Assembly: GCA_947476855.1 (NCBI GenBank) | Contig: CANJSR010000019.1 | Coordinates: forward strand, 1 to 21,991 | Origin: Acetobacteraceae bacterium | GTDB lineage: Bacteria > Pseudomonadota > Alphaproteobacteria > Acetobacterales > Acetobacteraceae | DNA: 21,991 nucleotides | Direction of reading: 5' to 3' | Shown: positions 7,697 through 15,046 of the stretch, one piece after another | How positions within the stretch are numbered: position 1 is the stretch's first letter | Layout: each line of letters begins with the position of its first letter | Translations under genes and position numbers: made by a program | Notes under the pieces: generated by a model | Database searches by the model: none | Told to the model about the DNA's origin: nothing | Seen by the model: only the letters and a program-made list of their open reading frames with translations

Positions 7697-7745
7697 GCCT
7701 AGAGCGCGCTGACCGTTTACGGTCAGCCTGAAGGCGGCTCTAGGC
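7697..7745. terminator. Nested double-stem element overlapping the TPR gene stop
   Basis: The outer arms gcctagagc (7697-7705) and gctctaggc (7737-7745) are perfect 9-bp complements. They enclose an inner 8-bp hairpin, gctgaccg/cggtcagc with loop ttta (7708-7727), and the motif cctgaaggc. The right outer arm covers the stop codon of the TPR gene on the - strand. It can fold from either strand and would serve both convergent genes as a terminator. A diverged copy of the core lies at 13865-13896. Confidence 0.5.
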
Positions 7746-8291
7746 GTCCTGGCCCAGGGCCTTGCGCTTGAGGTCCTTCAGCCGCTCCTCGGCCCCCGGC
7801 AGCTTCGGCGCGATTTCCAGCAGTTTCTCCCAGGCGGCAAGGGCGGAGGTCCAGTCGTCCCGGCCAGACGCGATCTCGGCCAAGGTGCGGAACACGGCGA
7901 AGGAGCGGGGTTCGCGGCGCAGCGCCTCATCAAGGTCGCGCACCGCGCCGATCGTGTCGCCCGCGCGGTACTTCGCCACGCCGCGCTGGTGCCAGGCCTC
8001 GGCATGGGTGGGGTCGAGGGTGATGGCGTCGGTGAACACCTCGATCGCGTCGTCGTACTGGCGGGAGGCGAGATCGCGCAGCCCGCGTCCCATCAGCAGA
8101 GTCACGGCAGGGGTGCTGGCGTCGACCTGAAGGCGGCGCAGGCGGGATTCGATCGCGCCCGCCATCTCCTCATTCGGCGCGGATTTGAGGGCATCCAGCA
8201 TCTGCCCGATCGCGGCCTTCTTCTCGGCCGGCGTCTGGGCCTGTGCGGCGAGGGGAACCAGCAGGGCGAGGACAAGCAACCAGCTTCGCAT
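7740..8291 (-). CDS. Secreted TPR-repeat protein
   Basis: A 183-residue protein. Residues 1-18 (MRSWLLVLALLVPLAAQA) are a signal peptide with an AQA cleavage site. About three TPR helical pairs cover residues 63-164: GRGLRDLASRQYDDAIEVF, then WHQRGVAKYRAGDTIGAVRDL with DEALRREP, then SALAAWEKLLEIAP. TPRs bind partner proteins, so this is probably a periplasmic scaffold. The ATG at 8291 is chosen over one 36 bases upstream because it starts the signal peptide directly and has a ggtggg site in front. It lies 51 bases after gatB on the same strand, so the two are probably co-transcribed. It converges on the MotA/MotB-like unit, and a functional link with that unit is possible but unsupported. 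Confidence 0.85.
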   Translation of the reverse strand: MRSWLLVLALLVPLAAQAQTPAEKKAAIGQMLDALKSAPNEEMAGAIESRLRRLQVDASTPAVTLLMGRGLRDLASRQYDDAIEVFTDAITLDPTHAEAWHQRGVAKYRAGDTIGAVRDLDEALRREPRSFAVFRTLAEIASGRDDWTSALAAWEKLLEIAPKLPGAEERLKDLKRKALGQDA

Positions 8292-8342
8292 CCCACCAGT
8301 GTCAAGCCGAACCCAGGATGCGCGCAAGGGGAAAGACGGGGG

Positions 8343-9794
8343 CTAGGAGAGGGCGCGCTTCAGGGCTTCGTTGATCAAGGCCGGGTTTCCCTTGCCGGCC
8401 ATGGCCTTCATGGTCTGGCCCACGAAGAAGCCGAACAGCTTGTCCTTGCCGGACTTGAACTCGGCGACCTTGTCCGGATTGGCGGCGACGATCTTCGCCA
8501 CCGCTTCATCGATCGCGCTGGTATCGGTGACCTGGCGCAGGCCTTTCTCATCGACGATCGCCGCGGGGTCCTTGCCGGTTTCGACCATCGCCTCGAACAC
8601 GTCCTTGGCGATGCGGCCGTTGATCGTGTTGTCGGCCATCAGGTCCAGCAGCTTGCCGAGGCTGTCGGCGCTGACCGGCGGATCGGCGATGGTGCGGCCG
8701 GTCTTGTTCATGGCGGCGAAGAAATCGCCCATCACCCAGTTGGCGGCGATCTTGGCATCCCGCCCGCCGGCGACGGTTTCGTAGAAGGCTGCGGTTTCCT
8801 TCTCCGCGGTCAGCACGGCGGCGTCATAGGCGGTCAGGCCGAATGCGCCCATGAAGCGGGCCTTCTTGGCGTCGGGTAGTTCAGGCAGGTCGCGGCGCAG
8901 GTCCTCGATCCAGTCTTCATCCAGCACCAGAGGCAGCAGGTCGGGGTCGGGGAAGTAACGGTAGTCGTGCGCGTCTTCTTTCGACCGCATCGGGCGGGTC
9001 ACGCCGCGGGCGCTGTCGAACAGGCGGGTTTCCTGGTTCACCGTGCCGCCCGACTCCCACACCTCGACCTGACGCGCGGCCTCGGCTTCCACCGCCTGCA
9101 TCACGAAGCGGACCGAGTTGACGTTCTTGATCTCGCAGCGGGTCCGGTACGGTTCGCCATGCTTGCGGACCGAGACGTTCACGTCGGCGCGCATGGACCC
9201 TTCTTCCATGTTGCCGTCGCAGGTGCCCAGATAACGCAGGATCGAACGCAATTTCCGGACATAGGCGCCGGCTTCCTCAGGCGATCGGATATCAGGTTCC
9301 GACACGATCTCCATCAGCGCGACGCCGGCGCGGTTGAGGTCGATATAGGATTTGGTCGGGTGCTGGTCGTGCAGCGACTTGCCGGCATCCTGTTCCAGAT
9401 GCAGGCGGGTGACGCCGATATGGCGGACGGAACCGTCGGCGAGTTCGATCTCGATCTGGCCGGTGCCGACGATCGGATGCTCGTACTGGCTGATCTGATA
9501 GCCGGACGGGAGGTCGGCGTAGAAATAGTTCTTCCGGTCGAAGCGGCTGACCTTGTTGATCTGGGCATTCAGGCCGAGGCCGGTGCGGACGGCCTGGCGC
9601 ACGCATTCGCGGTTGATGACGGGCAGCATGCCGGGGAAAGCCGCGTCAACGAAGCTCACCTGCGTGTTCGGTTCGGCCCCGAAGGCGGTGGCGGCGCCGG
9701 AGAACAGCTTGGCGTTGCTGACGACCTGGGCATGCACTTCGAGGCCGACGACGATTTCCCAGGGGCCGGTGGAGCCTTGGATGATGTATGACAT
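8343..9794 (-). CDS. gatB: Asp/Glu-tRNA amidotransferase subunit B
   Basis: A 483-residue GatB, the kinase/transamidase subunit of GatCAB that phosphorylates the mischarged aminoacyl-tRNA and amidates it with ammonia from GatA. The length fits the family (about 475-490). Signature blocks are [13 protein letters not shown] (12-24), [18 protein letters not shown] (91-108), [32 protein letters not shown] and [17 protein letters not shown]. The C-terminal YqeY-like tRNA-binding tail ends in [14 protein letters not shown]. The start at 9794 is chosen because gaaagg lies at the right distance and the known N-terminus begins here; a frame extension to 9884 lacks both. gatA is on the opposite strand 7.4 kb away, so the gatCAB operon is split. 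Confidence 0.96.
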   Translation of the reverse strand: MSYIIQGSTGPWEIVVGLEVHAQVVSNAKLFSGAATAFGAEPNTQVSFVDAAFPGMLPVINRECVRQAVRTGLGLNAQINKVSRFDRKNYFYADLPSGYQISQYEHPIVGTGQIEIELADGSVRHIGVTRLHLEQDAGKSLHDQHPTKSYIDLNRAGVALMEIVSEPDIRSPEEAGAYVRKLRSILRYLGTCDGNMEEGSMRADVNVSVRKHGEPYRTRCEIKNVNSVRFVMQAVEAEAARQVEVWESGGTVNQETRLFDSARGVTRPMRSKEDAHDYRYFPDPDLLPLVLDEDWIEDLRRDLPELPDAKKARFMGAFGLTAYDAAVLTAEKETAAFYETVAGGRDAKIAANWVMGDFFAAMNKTGRTIADPPVSADSLGKLLDLMADNTINGRIAKDVFEAMVETGKDPAAIVDEKGLRQVTDTSAIDEAVAKIVAANPDKVAEFKSGKDKLFGFFVGQTMKAMAGKGNPALINEALKRALS

Positions 9795-9852
9795 GCCTGT
9801 GCCTTTCACGCCGACAACCGCTCCGGTCCGCACGGGGTGCGCTACGGAGGGC

Positions 9853-9869
9853 ACGGTCATAATGGCCGT
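9853..9869. promoter_or_regulatory. 17-bp near-palindrome upstream of gatB
   Basis: acggtca-taa-tggccgt is symmetrical except for one position and sits about 60 bases upstream of the gatB start in the divergent region. It has the size of a repressor operator. No regulator is known from the sequence. Confidence 0.25.
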
Positions 9870-9948
9870 TCCGCGCGCCCGCAATCTGGAAGACGGAACG
9901 GGCCGGCGCCGGCGCGGCGAGAGACCCGGTCCGCCGCCGCCAGGCCCC

Positions 9949-10104
9949 GTGAAAATCCGTGTTCATCTGTGTTCATCCGTGTCTCACGCGGTGCCGATTG
10001 CCCAGCTGGTGTCGGGGGTAGGAGGTGCGCCCCCGGCAATCGCCCGTGCTGCCGGGATCTGTCGCGCGAAACACGGATGAACACAGATGAACACAGATTT
10101 TCAT
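9949..10104. repeat. 42-bp imperfect inverted repeat with structured 72-bp centre
   Basis: Arm 9949-9990 and the reverse complement of arm 10063-10104 agree at 38 of 42 positions. Each arm contains a 10-bp direct repeat (gtgttcatct, gtgttcatcc). The centre also folds: cgattgcc (9995-10002) pairs with ggcaatcg (10035-10042), enclosing ggggg/ccccc (10014-10018/10030-10034). The arm sequence (acacagatgaacacagat) is AT-rich compared with the surroundings and resembles a short repeat I recall from many unrelated bacterial genomes. It carries no coding capacity. It may be a MITE-like or palindromic repeat element. Confidence 0.85.
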
Positions 10105-10177
10105 GGATGGTGGCGGCTCCGGCGGTGCGTACCGGCGGGCGATGGTGTGTTGGCGGGATGGCGCGCGGGTTTGGCTA

Positions 10178-10199
10178 GGCCTCCCTTCGAGGGGAGGCC
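10178..10199. repeat. GC-rich 8-bp hairpin
   Basis: ggcctccc (10178-10185) pairs perfectly with gggaggcc (10192-10199) around a ttcgag loop. It lies in the non-coding region upstream of pgi; its role is unknown. Confidence 0.5.
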
Positions 10200-10293
10200 C
10201 CCGGCGCCCTCCCCCGGCGCCCCCTCCTCGCGCATTCCCCTGGGCATCCCTCTGGGCATCCCCCCGCGCAGTCCCCCTGGGCACCCCCCGGGC
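10198..10293 (+). repeat. C-rich tandem repeats (13-bp and 12-bp units)
   Basis: Two 13-bp copies (cccccggcgccct, 10198-10210; cccccggcgcccc, 10211-10223) are followed by about five degenerate 12-bp copies of catccccctggg (10233-10293, one copy 13 bases long). The strand is extremely C-rich. It sits just upstream of the pgi promoter region and could vary in copy number by slippage. Confidence 0.7.
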
Positions 10294-10304
10294 CCCCGCC
10301 CGGG
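10287..10304. repeat. 7-bp GC palindrome upstream of pgi
   Basis: cccgggc/gcccggg with a cccc loop overlaps the end of the C-rich tandem array and lies about 50 bases before the pgi start. It may terminate or pause transcription entering pgi, or be an operator. Confidence 0.35.
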
Positions 10305-10339
10305 TAATCCCAACGTATCGCCGCCCGGGTTCGCTGTTC

Positions 10340-10345
10340 TATACT
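10340..10345 (+). promoter_or_regulatory. Possible -10 box of pgi, implying a leaderless start
   Basis: tatact differs from the consensus -10 (TATAAT) by one base. Its end is 7 bases before the pgi ATG, so transcription would begin at or next to the start codon. The bases before the ATG (cccagcc) contain no Shine-Dalgarno sequence, which agrees with a leaderless mRNA. No good -35 box was found. Confidence 0.4.
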
Positions 10346-10352
10346 CCCAGCC

Positions 10353-12017
10353 ATGACCCAGCCCTCGACTCGCTCCGCGGCCTTTGCCCATCTTGCAGCC
10401 CTGGCCGCCAGGCCCGGCGGACGCGCCATCACGCCGCTGTTCGCCGCCGATCCGGCGCGCGCCGAGCGGTTCTCGGCCGGACTTGGTGATTTGACGCTGG
10501 ATTTCTCCAAGAACGCGATCGACGACGCCGCGCTGGACGGGCTGCTCGCTTTGGCCCAGGCCGCCGACCTGGACGGTTTCCGCCGCCGTCTGTTCGCGGG
10601 AGACGCCGTCAACCTGACCGAACACCGCGCCGCCATGCACATGGCCCTGCGCGCGCCGGACGGCGTGTCCCTGCGGGCCTCGCTGCCCGGCGGGGATGAC
10701 CAGGCCGCCGACCTCGCCCGCGCGGAACGGGCGAAGATGCGTGATTTCGTGACCGCGATCCATGGCGGCACCAAGCGCGGCGCGACCGGCCAGGCCTTCA
10801 CCCATGTGGTGAACATCGGGATCGGCGGCTCCGACCTCGGCCCGTTGATGGCGGCCCAGGCCCTGACCCTTGGCCGGACCGACGCCCATCTCGAGGCCCG
10901 GTTCCTATCCAATGTCGATGGCCATGCCTTCGCCGAGACGGTGAAGGGCCTCGATCCCGCGCGCACCCTGGTCCTGGTGGCGTCGAAGACCTTCACGACC
11001 CAGGAAACCATGATGAACGCCGCCGCCGCCCGGGCCTGGGTGGCCGGCGCGCTGGGGGAAGCCGCGATCGGCCAGCATTTCGCGGCCCTGTCCACCAACC
11101 TCAAGGCCGTCGCCGCCTTCGGCATCGCGCCCGACCACGTCTTCGGCTTCCGCGACTGGGTGGGCGGGCGCTATTCCCTGTGGTCCCCCATCGGCCTGTC
11201 GATCGCCCTCGCCGCGGGGTGGGAGCGGTTCCAGGCCCTGCTCGACGGTGCCTGGGCAATGGATTGCCATTTCCGCGACGCGCCCTTGCGGCAGAACCTG
11301 CCGGTCCTGCTTGCCTTGACCGGCATCTGGAACGTCAACGCCCTCGGCCACGCCACCCATTGCGTGCTGGCCTATGACGACCGGCTGAAGCGCTTCCCGG
11401 CCTTCCTCCAGCAGTTGGAAATGGAATCGAACGGCAAGCGCATCACCGTGACGGGCGAACCGACCGGCTGGGACACCTGTCCGATCGTCTTCGGCGAACC
11501 CGGGACCAACGCCCAGCATTCCTACATGCAGCTTGTGCACCAGGGCACCCGCCCGGTGCCCTGCGACTTCATCCTGGCCGCCAACCCCGACCATGACCGC
11601 CCCGACACGCACCGGGCGCTGGCCGCCAATGCCTTCGCCCAGGCCGAGGCGCTGCTGGTCGGCCGCAAGGAAGCCGATATCCGGGCAGAAATGGCCGCCA
11701 AGGGCATCCCGCAGGCCGAGATCGACCTGATCGCCCCGCACCGCGTGGCCCCCGGCGAACGTCCCTCCAACACCATCCTGTTCGAGCGTCTGGACGCCTT
11801 CAGCCTGGGCCGGCTGATCGCGCTGTATGAACACAAGGTCGCGGTGCAAGGCTGCCTCTGGGGCATCGACAGCTTCGACCAATGGGGCGTGGAACTGGGC
11901 AAGCAACTGGCCGGCGGCATCCTGCCCGAACTGACGCCCGGTTCGACGCCCGGGGCGCATGACGCCTCCACCAACGCCCTGATCGCCCGCTTCCGCGCCC
12001 TGCGTCGCGAACCCTGA
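10353..12017 (+). CDS. pgi: Glucose-6-phosphate isomerase
   Basis: A 554-residue phosphoglucose isomerase, which interconverts glucose 6-phosphate and fructose 6-phosphate in the cytoplasm. Length and motifs are those of the large bacterial/eukaryotic family: VNIGIGGSDLGP for phosphate binding, SKTFTTQET, GGRYSLWSPIGLSIAL, and MESNGKR with the catalytic Glu358. The catalytic His389 is in GTNAQHSYMQL, and Lys517 lies in the C-terminal signature SFDQWGVELGKQLA. All active-site residues are present. The ATG has no visible ribosome-binding site and may be leaderless. The stop overlaps the mutL start by one base (TGATG), so mutL is translated by coupling. This pgi-mutL pairing has no obvious metabolic reason and probably reflects shared transcription only. 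Confidence 0.97.
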   Translation: MTQPSTRSAAFAHLAALAARPGGRAITPLFAADPARAERFSAGLGDLTLDFSKNAIDDAALDGLLALAQAADLDGFRRRLFAGDAVNLTEHRAAMHMALRAPDGVSLRASLPGGDDQAADLARAERAKMRDFVTAIHGGTKRGATGQAFTHVVNIGIGGSDLGPLMAAQALTLGRTDAHLEARFLSNVDGHAFAETVKGLDPARTLVLVASKTFTTQETMMNAAAARAWVAGALGEAAIGQHFAALSTNLKAVAAFGIAPDHVFGFRDWVGGRYSLWSPIGLSIALAAGWERFQALLDGAWAMDCHFRDAPLRQNLPVLLALTGIWNVNALGHATHCVLAYDDRLKRFPAFLQQLEMESNGKRITVTGEPTGWDTCPIVFGEPGTNAQHSYMQLVHQGTRPVPCDFILAANPDHDRPDTHRALAANAFAQAEALLVGRKEADIRAEMAAKGIPQAEIDLIAPHRVAPGERPSNTILFERLDAFSLGRLIALYEHKVAVQGCLWGIDSFDQWGVELGKQLAGGILPELTPGSTPGAHDASTNALIARFRALRREP

Positions 12018-13855
12018 TGGCCCGAATCCGCCTGCTGTCCGAGACGACCGTCAACCGCATCGCCGCCGGGGAGGTCATCGAGCGCCCGGCCGCCGCGGTG
12101 AAGGAACTGGTGGAAAACGCCCTGGACGCCGGCGCGACCCGGATCAACGTCACCCTGGCCGGCGGCGGCATCGACCGGATCGAGGTCACCGACGACGGCA
12201 TGGGCATGGACCCGGACGACCTCATGCTCGCCGTCCAGCGCCACGCGACCTCCAAGCTGACCGATGAAACGCTGGTCCGCATCGCCACCCTAGGCTTCCG
12301 CGGGGAGGCTCTTCCGTCGATCGGCGCCGCCGCCCGCCTGGAAATCACCTCCCGCCCGCATGACGCCGACCATGCGTGCCAGATCAGGGTGGAAGGCGGG
12401 CGGGTCGAGCCGGTGACCCCCGCCGCCGGCCCGCCCGGCACCCGCGTCGTGGTCCGCGACCTGTTCTTCGCCACGCCCGCGCGCCGGAAATTCCTCAAGC
12501 AGCCGCGCACCGAGGCGGAACACGCCGAGGCCGCGGTGCAGCGCCTCGCGCTCTCGGCCCCCGGCGTGGCGTTTCGGCTGGAATCGGAAAGCCGCGTGGT
12601 CTTCGACCTGCCGTCGCAGGACCGGGTGACCCGCATCGCCTCCCTGCTGGGCCCCGAGGCCGCCGCCGCGATGATGCCGGTGCGGCATGAACGCGGCGCG
12701 CTGGCGATGGCCGGCCTCGCCTGTTCTCCGGCCGTGACGCGGGCCACCACGGCGGCGCAGTTCCTGGTGGTGAATGGCCGCCCGGTCGCCGATCCGACGC
12801 TGAAGACCGCGGTGCGCGTGGCCTATCGCGACGTGATCGCGCATGGGCGCTATCCGGTCGTGGCCCTGTTCCTCGACATCCCGCCGGAGGAACTGGACGT
12901 CAACGTCCACCCCGCCAAGACCGAGGTCCGGTTCCGCGACGCCAACGCCGTGCGGTCGCTGGTGATCGGCGGCATCCAGCGCGCCTTGGCCGGCCAAGGG
13001 GGAGAGAGCCGGGGAGAGAGCCGGGGCGAGGCCGGCGACGAAGCCGCGCCGCGCCTGCCCGAGCACCGCCCATCCCTGCGGCTCGCCTGGTCGCGGCCGG
13101 CATCGGGGGGCATTCGGGCCTTGCCGCTGCCGGGGTTTCCCGCCGGCGCGCCCGCCCCGCCTTATCCCTATCCCCAGCCCGGGTCCTATCCCCAGGGTGT
13201 GGCCGACTCGCAACTGTCCTTCGGGGCCGCGCCCGCCGCCCGCGTGCTGCCCACGCCGGTGCCCGATGCCGCCCATCCGTTGGGGGCCGCGATCGCCCAG
13301 GTGCTGGATACCTATATCCTGGCCGTGGCCGGCGACGGCTCCCTGGTCCTGGTCGACCAGCACGCCGCGCATGAACGCCTGACGCATGAAGCCATCCGCG
13401 AGCAGATGCTGACGGGCGGGGTCCGCGCCCAGCCCTTGCTGCTGCCCGCCGTCGTCGACCTGCCCCCGGCCGACGCCATCCGCCTGACCGAGCGGGCGGC
13501 GGACCTGCATCGCCTGGGCCTGGAGATCGAGGCCTTCGGACCGGGCGCGATCCTGGTGCGCGCCATGCCGGCGGCCCTCGGCACGCCCGAACCCGGGCCG
13601 CTGCTGCGCGACCTCGCCGAAGAACTGGCGGAGATGGGGGAGACGGCGTCGCTCGAAACCCGGCTCGACGCGGTGATCGCGCGACTGGCCTGCCATGGCA
13701 GCATCCGCGCCGGACGACGCCTGGCGCAGGCCGAGATGGATGCGCTGCTGCGCCAGATGGAAGCGAATCCCCGCGCCGCGACCTGCAGCCATGGGCGGCC
13801 GACCTTCCTGAAACTGTCGAAGGCCGAGATCGAGAAACTGTTCGGCCGGCGCTAG
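12017..13855 (+). CDS. mutL: DNA mismatch repair protein MutL, endonuclease type
   Basis: A 612-residue MutL, the ATP-driven mediator of mismatch repair between MutS and strand incision. The N-terminal GHKL ATPase is intact: NRIAAGEVIERP (13-24), KELVENALDAGA (29-40) with Glu30 and Asn34, DDGMGM (59-64), and GFRGEALPSIG (93-103). A proline/glycine-rich linker (about 325-425) includes a doubled GESR repeat. The C-terminal dimerisation domain has DQHAAHERLTHE (447-458), a full match to the DQHA-x2-E-x4-E metal-binding endonuclease motif, and later ACHGSIRAG and CSHGRP. It should therefore nick DNA itself, as in bacteria without MutH. The start overlaps the pgi stop by one base. The gene ends at a short diverged repeat shared with the intergenic region at 7697. 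Confidence 0.97.
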   Translation: MARIRLLSETTVNRIAAGEVIERPAAAVKELVENALDAGATRINVTLAGGGIDRIEVTDDGMGMDPDDLMLAVQRHATSKLTDETLVRIATLGFRGEALPSIGAAARLEITSRPHDADHACQIRVEGGRVEPVTPAAGPPGTRVVVRDLFFATPARRKFLKQPRTEAEHAEAAVQRLALSAPGVAFRLESESRVVFDLPSQDRVTRIASLLGPEAAAAMMPVRHERGALAMAGLACSPAVTRATTAAQFLVVNGRPVADPTLKTAVRVAYRDVIAHGRYPVVALFLDIPPEELDVNVHPAKTEVRFRDANAVRSLVIGGIQRALAGQGGESRGESRGEAGDEAAPRLPEHRPSLRLAWSRPASGGIRALPLPGFPAGAPAPPYPYPQPGSYPQGVADSQLSFGAAPAARVLPTPVPDAAHPLGAAIAQVLDTYILAVAGDGSLVLVDQHAAHERLTHEAIREQMLTGGVRAQPLLLPAVVDLPPADAIRLTERAADLHRLGLEIEAFGPGAILVRAMPAALGTPEPGPLLRDLAEELAEMGETASLETRLDAVIARLACHGSIRAGRRLAQAEMDALLRQMEANPRAATCSHGRPTFLKLSKAEIEKLFGRR

Positions 13856-13864
13856 GGCCAGGCC

Positions 13865-13896
13865 GTGCTCGTCGTTTACGGCCGACCTGAAGGCAG
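13865..13896. repeat. Diverged copy of the intergenic hairpin core
   Basis: Over 32 aligned positions about 23 match the element at 7704-7735, including the blocks cgtttacgg and cctgaaggc. The outer stem is not conserved, but gtcg/cggc can still form around ttta. It lies directly downstream of mutL between convergent genes, the same setting as the first copy, so it may be part of a terminator. Confidence 0.5.
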
Positions 13897-13904
13897 ACCA
13901 GCCC

Positions 13905-13934
13905 CCCGGTCAGGTCAGGGCCCGGTCAGGTCAG
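13905..13934. repeat. 16-bp tandem duplication across the dctP stop codon
   Basis: cccggtcaggtcag occurs at 13905-13918 and again at 13921-13934 with a 16-bp period. The second copy contains the last codons and stop of the TRAP binding-protein gene on the - strand, so the first looks like a slip duplication of that gene's 3' end into the spacer. Confidence 0.75.
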
Positions 13935-14939
13935 CCGGCCGGAATATTGTTCCAGCACATCCCAGTAGCGATCGCCGAAGCGGCGCTTGAGCTCGCGGTA
14001 ATACCCGGTCTCCCGCAGCACGGCCCGGAAGCTGGCGGGATCGACCGTGTTGAACACCATGCCGCTCTGGGTGAGGGCTTCCCGCGCGGCGGTGTCGCCG
14101 GCGATGTGATCGGCGCGCTGGCGCAGCCCGGCGGCGTTGAAGGCGTCGCTGACGATGGTCTTCAGCCCATCCGGCAGGCGGCGCCAGGCATTCATGCCGA
14201 CGCAGATCCATTGCCCGTCCCAGACATGGTTGGTCATCGCGCAATAGCGCTGCGCCGCCTGGAACCCCGCGGCAAGGACCAGGGCGAGCAGCCCTTCCTG
14301 CCCGTCGACCTGGCCCTGGGTCAGAGCGCGGAACGTCTCGTTCAGCGGCATCGCGATGGGGTTGGCCTTCAGCGCCTGGAACAGGGCGACGAACTCGGGC
14401 TCGACCGGCGTGCGCACGCGCAGCCCGTTCAGGTCGGCGGCGACGCGCACCGGCTTTTCACCCGTCGTGACGATGCGGAAGCCGAAATCCCAGACCGTGT
14501 TCAGCGTGATCAGGTTGGCGCGTTGCAGTTGCAGTTCGCGGATCACCCGGCCGAGGTCGCCGTCGATCGCCTTCCACAATGCCTCCCGCCCGGTCCAGGC
14601 GAAGCCGGTCATCGGCAGGGCCGACATGGCCTGCACCGTGTAGAGAATCTGTCCCGGGGTGGGCGTCATCTCCAGCGTGCCGTTCCGCACCTGGGCCAAC
14701 TGGCCGACGCCGCTGCCCAGCCCGCTGTCGCCGGTGACCGTGATGCTCATGCGGCCGCCGCTTTTCTCCTCGACCTCGGCCGCCGCCTCCGTCAGGCGGA
14801 TATGCAGGGGGAAGGACGCGGGCGCGGTATGGCCCAGCCGCCATGCGAAGTCGGCGGCGCGCGCGCGGGTCACGATCGCGGGCAATGCAAGGGTCGAGGC
14901 GGCCCCCGTCAGCCAGGCCCGCCGTGTCGTCCGGATCAT
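13926..14939 (-). CDS. TRAP transporter substrate-binding protein, DctP family
   Basis: A 337-residue periplasmic binding protein of tripartite ATP-independent (sodium-driven) transporters. Residues 3-28 are a twin-arginine-type signal (TTRRAWLTG, hydrophobic stretch, ARA cleavage before Ala29), so it may be exported folded. DctP landmarks are NGLRVRTP (171-178), whose second arginine fits the one that usually binds the ligand carboxylate, and ETFRALTQGQVDGQEG (201-216). The start at 14939 is chosen because ggaggga precedes it and the signal peptide begins there; upstream extension to 15038 has neither. No membrane subunits (DctQ/DctM) are in the window, so it is an orphan or its partners lie elsewhere. 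It lies downstream of flgD on the same strand, 107 bases apart. The ligand is unknown, probably an organic acid. Confidence 0.92.
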   Translation of the reverse strand: MIRTTRRAWLTGAASTLALPAIVTRARAADFAWRLGHTAPASFPLHIRLTEAAAEVEEKSGGRMSITVTGDSGLGSGVGQLAQVRNGTLEMTPTPGQILYTVQAMSALPMTGFAWTGREALWKAIDGDLGRVIRELQLQRANLITLNTVWDFGFRIVTTGEKPVRVAADLNGLRVRTPVEPEFVALFQALKANPIAMPLNETFRALTQGQVDGQEGLLALVLAAGFQAAQRYCAMTNHVWDGQWICVGMNAWRRLPDGLKTIVSDAFNAAGLRQRADHIAGDTAAREALTQSGMVFNTVDPASFRAVLRETGYYRELKRRFGDRYWDVLEQYSGRLT

Positions 14940-15046
14940 CAATACATGGTCCCTCCGTTGCCCCGTCATGCCACGGCGCGCGCGGAAAGAACATGCCCGA
15001 TCACGTGGGTCGCGCGCTGTCTCCTTACTGAACGCCAACGGTTGTA

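Larger units (their letters stand above)
9795..10352. other. 558-bp non-coding region between divergent gatB and pgi
   Basis: No credible gene was found. From left to right it holds the gatB leader, a 17-bp near-palindrome (9853-9869), a 42-bp imperfect inverted repeat with a structured centre (9949-10104), an 8-bp GC hairpin (10178-10199), C-rich 13-bp and 12-bp tandem repeats (10198-10293), a 7-bp hairpin (10287-10304) and a possible -10 box for pgi (10340-10345). Confidence 0.8.

Noticed and set aside
8300..8305. TTGACA -35 box for the TPR gene
   Set aside because: On the - strand it is only 8 bases before the start codon, too close to drive that gene, and it overlaps the ribosome-binding region.
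9795..9884. 30-residue N-terminal extension of GatB
   Set aside because: The extension has no similarity to GatB that I recognise, and a good gaaagg site precedes the internal ATG at 9794.
9949..10104. CRISPR array or small-protein gene
   Set aside because: The repeats are two inverted arms with 10-bp internal units and no regular spacers. The short frames across it read the repeat and have no ribosome-binding site.
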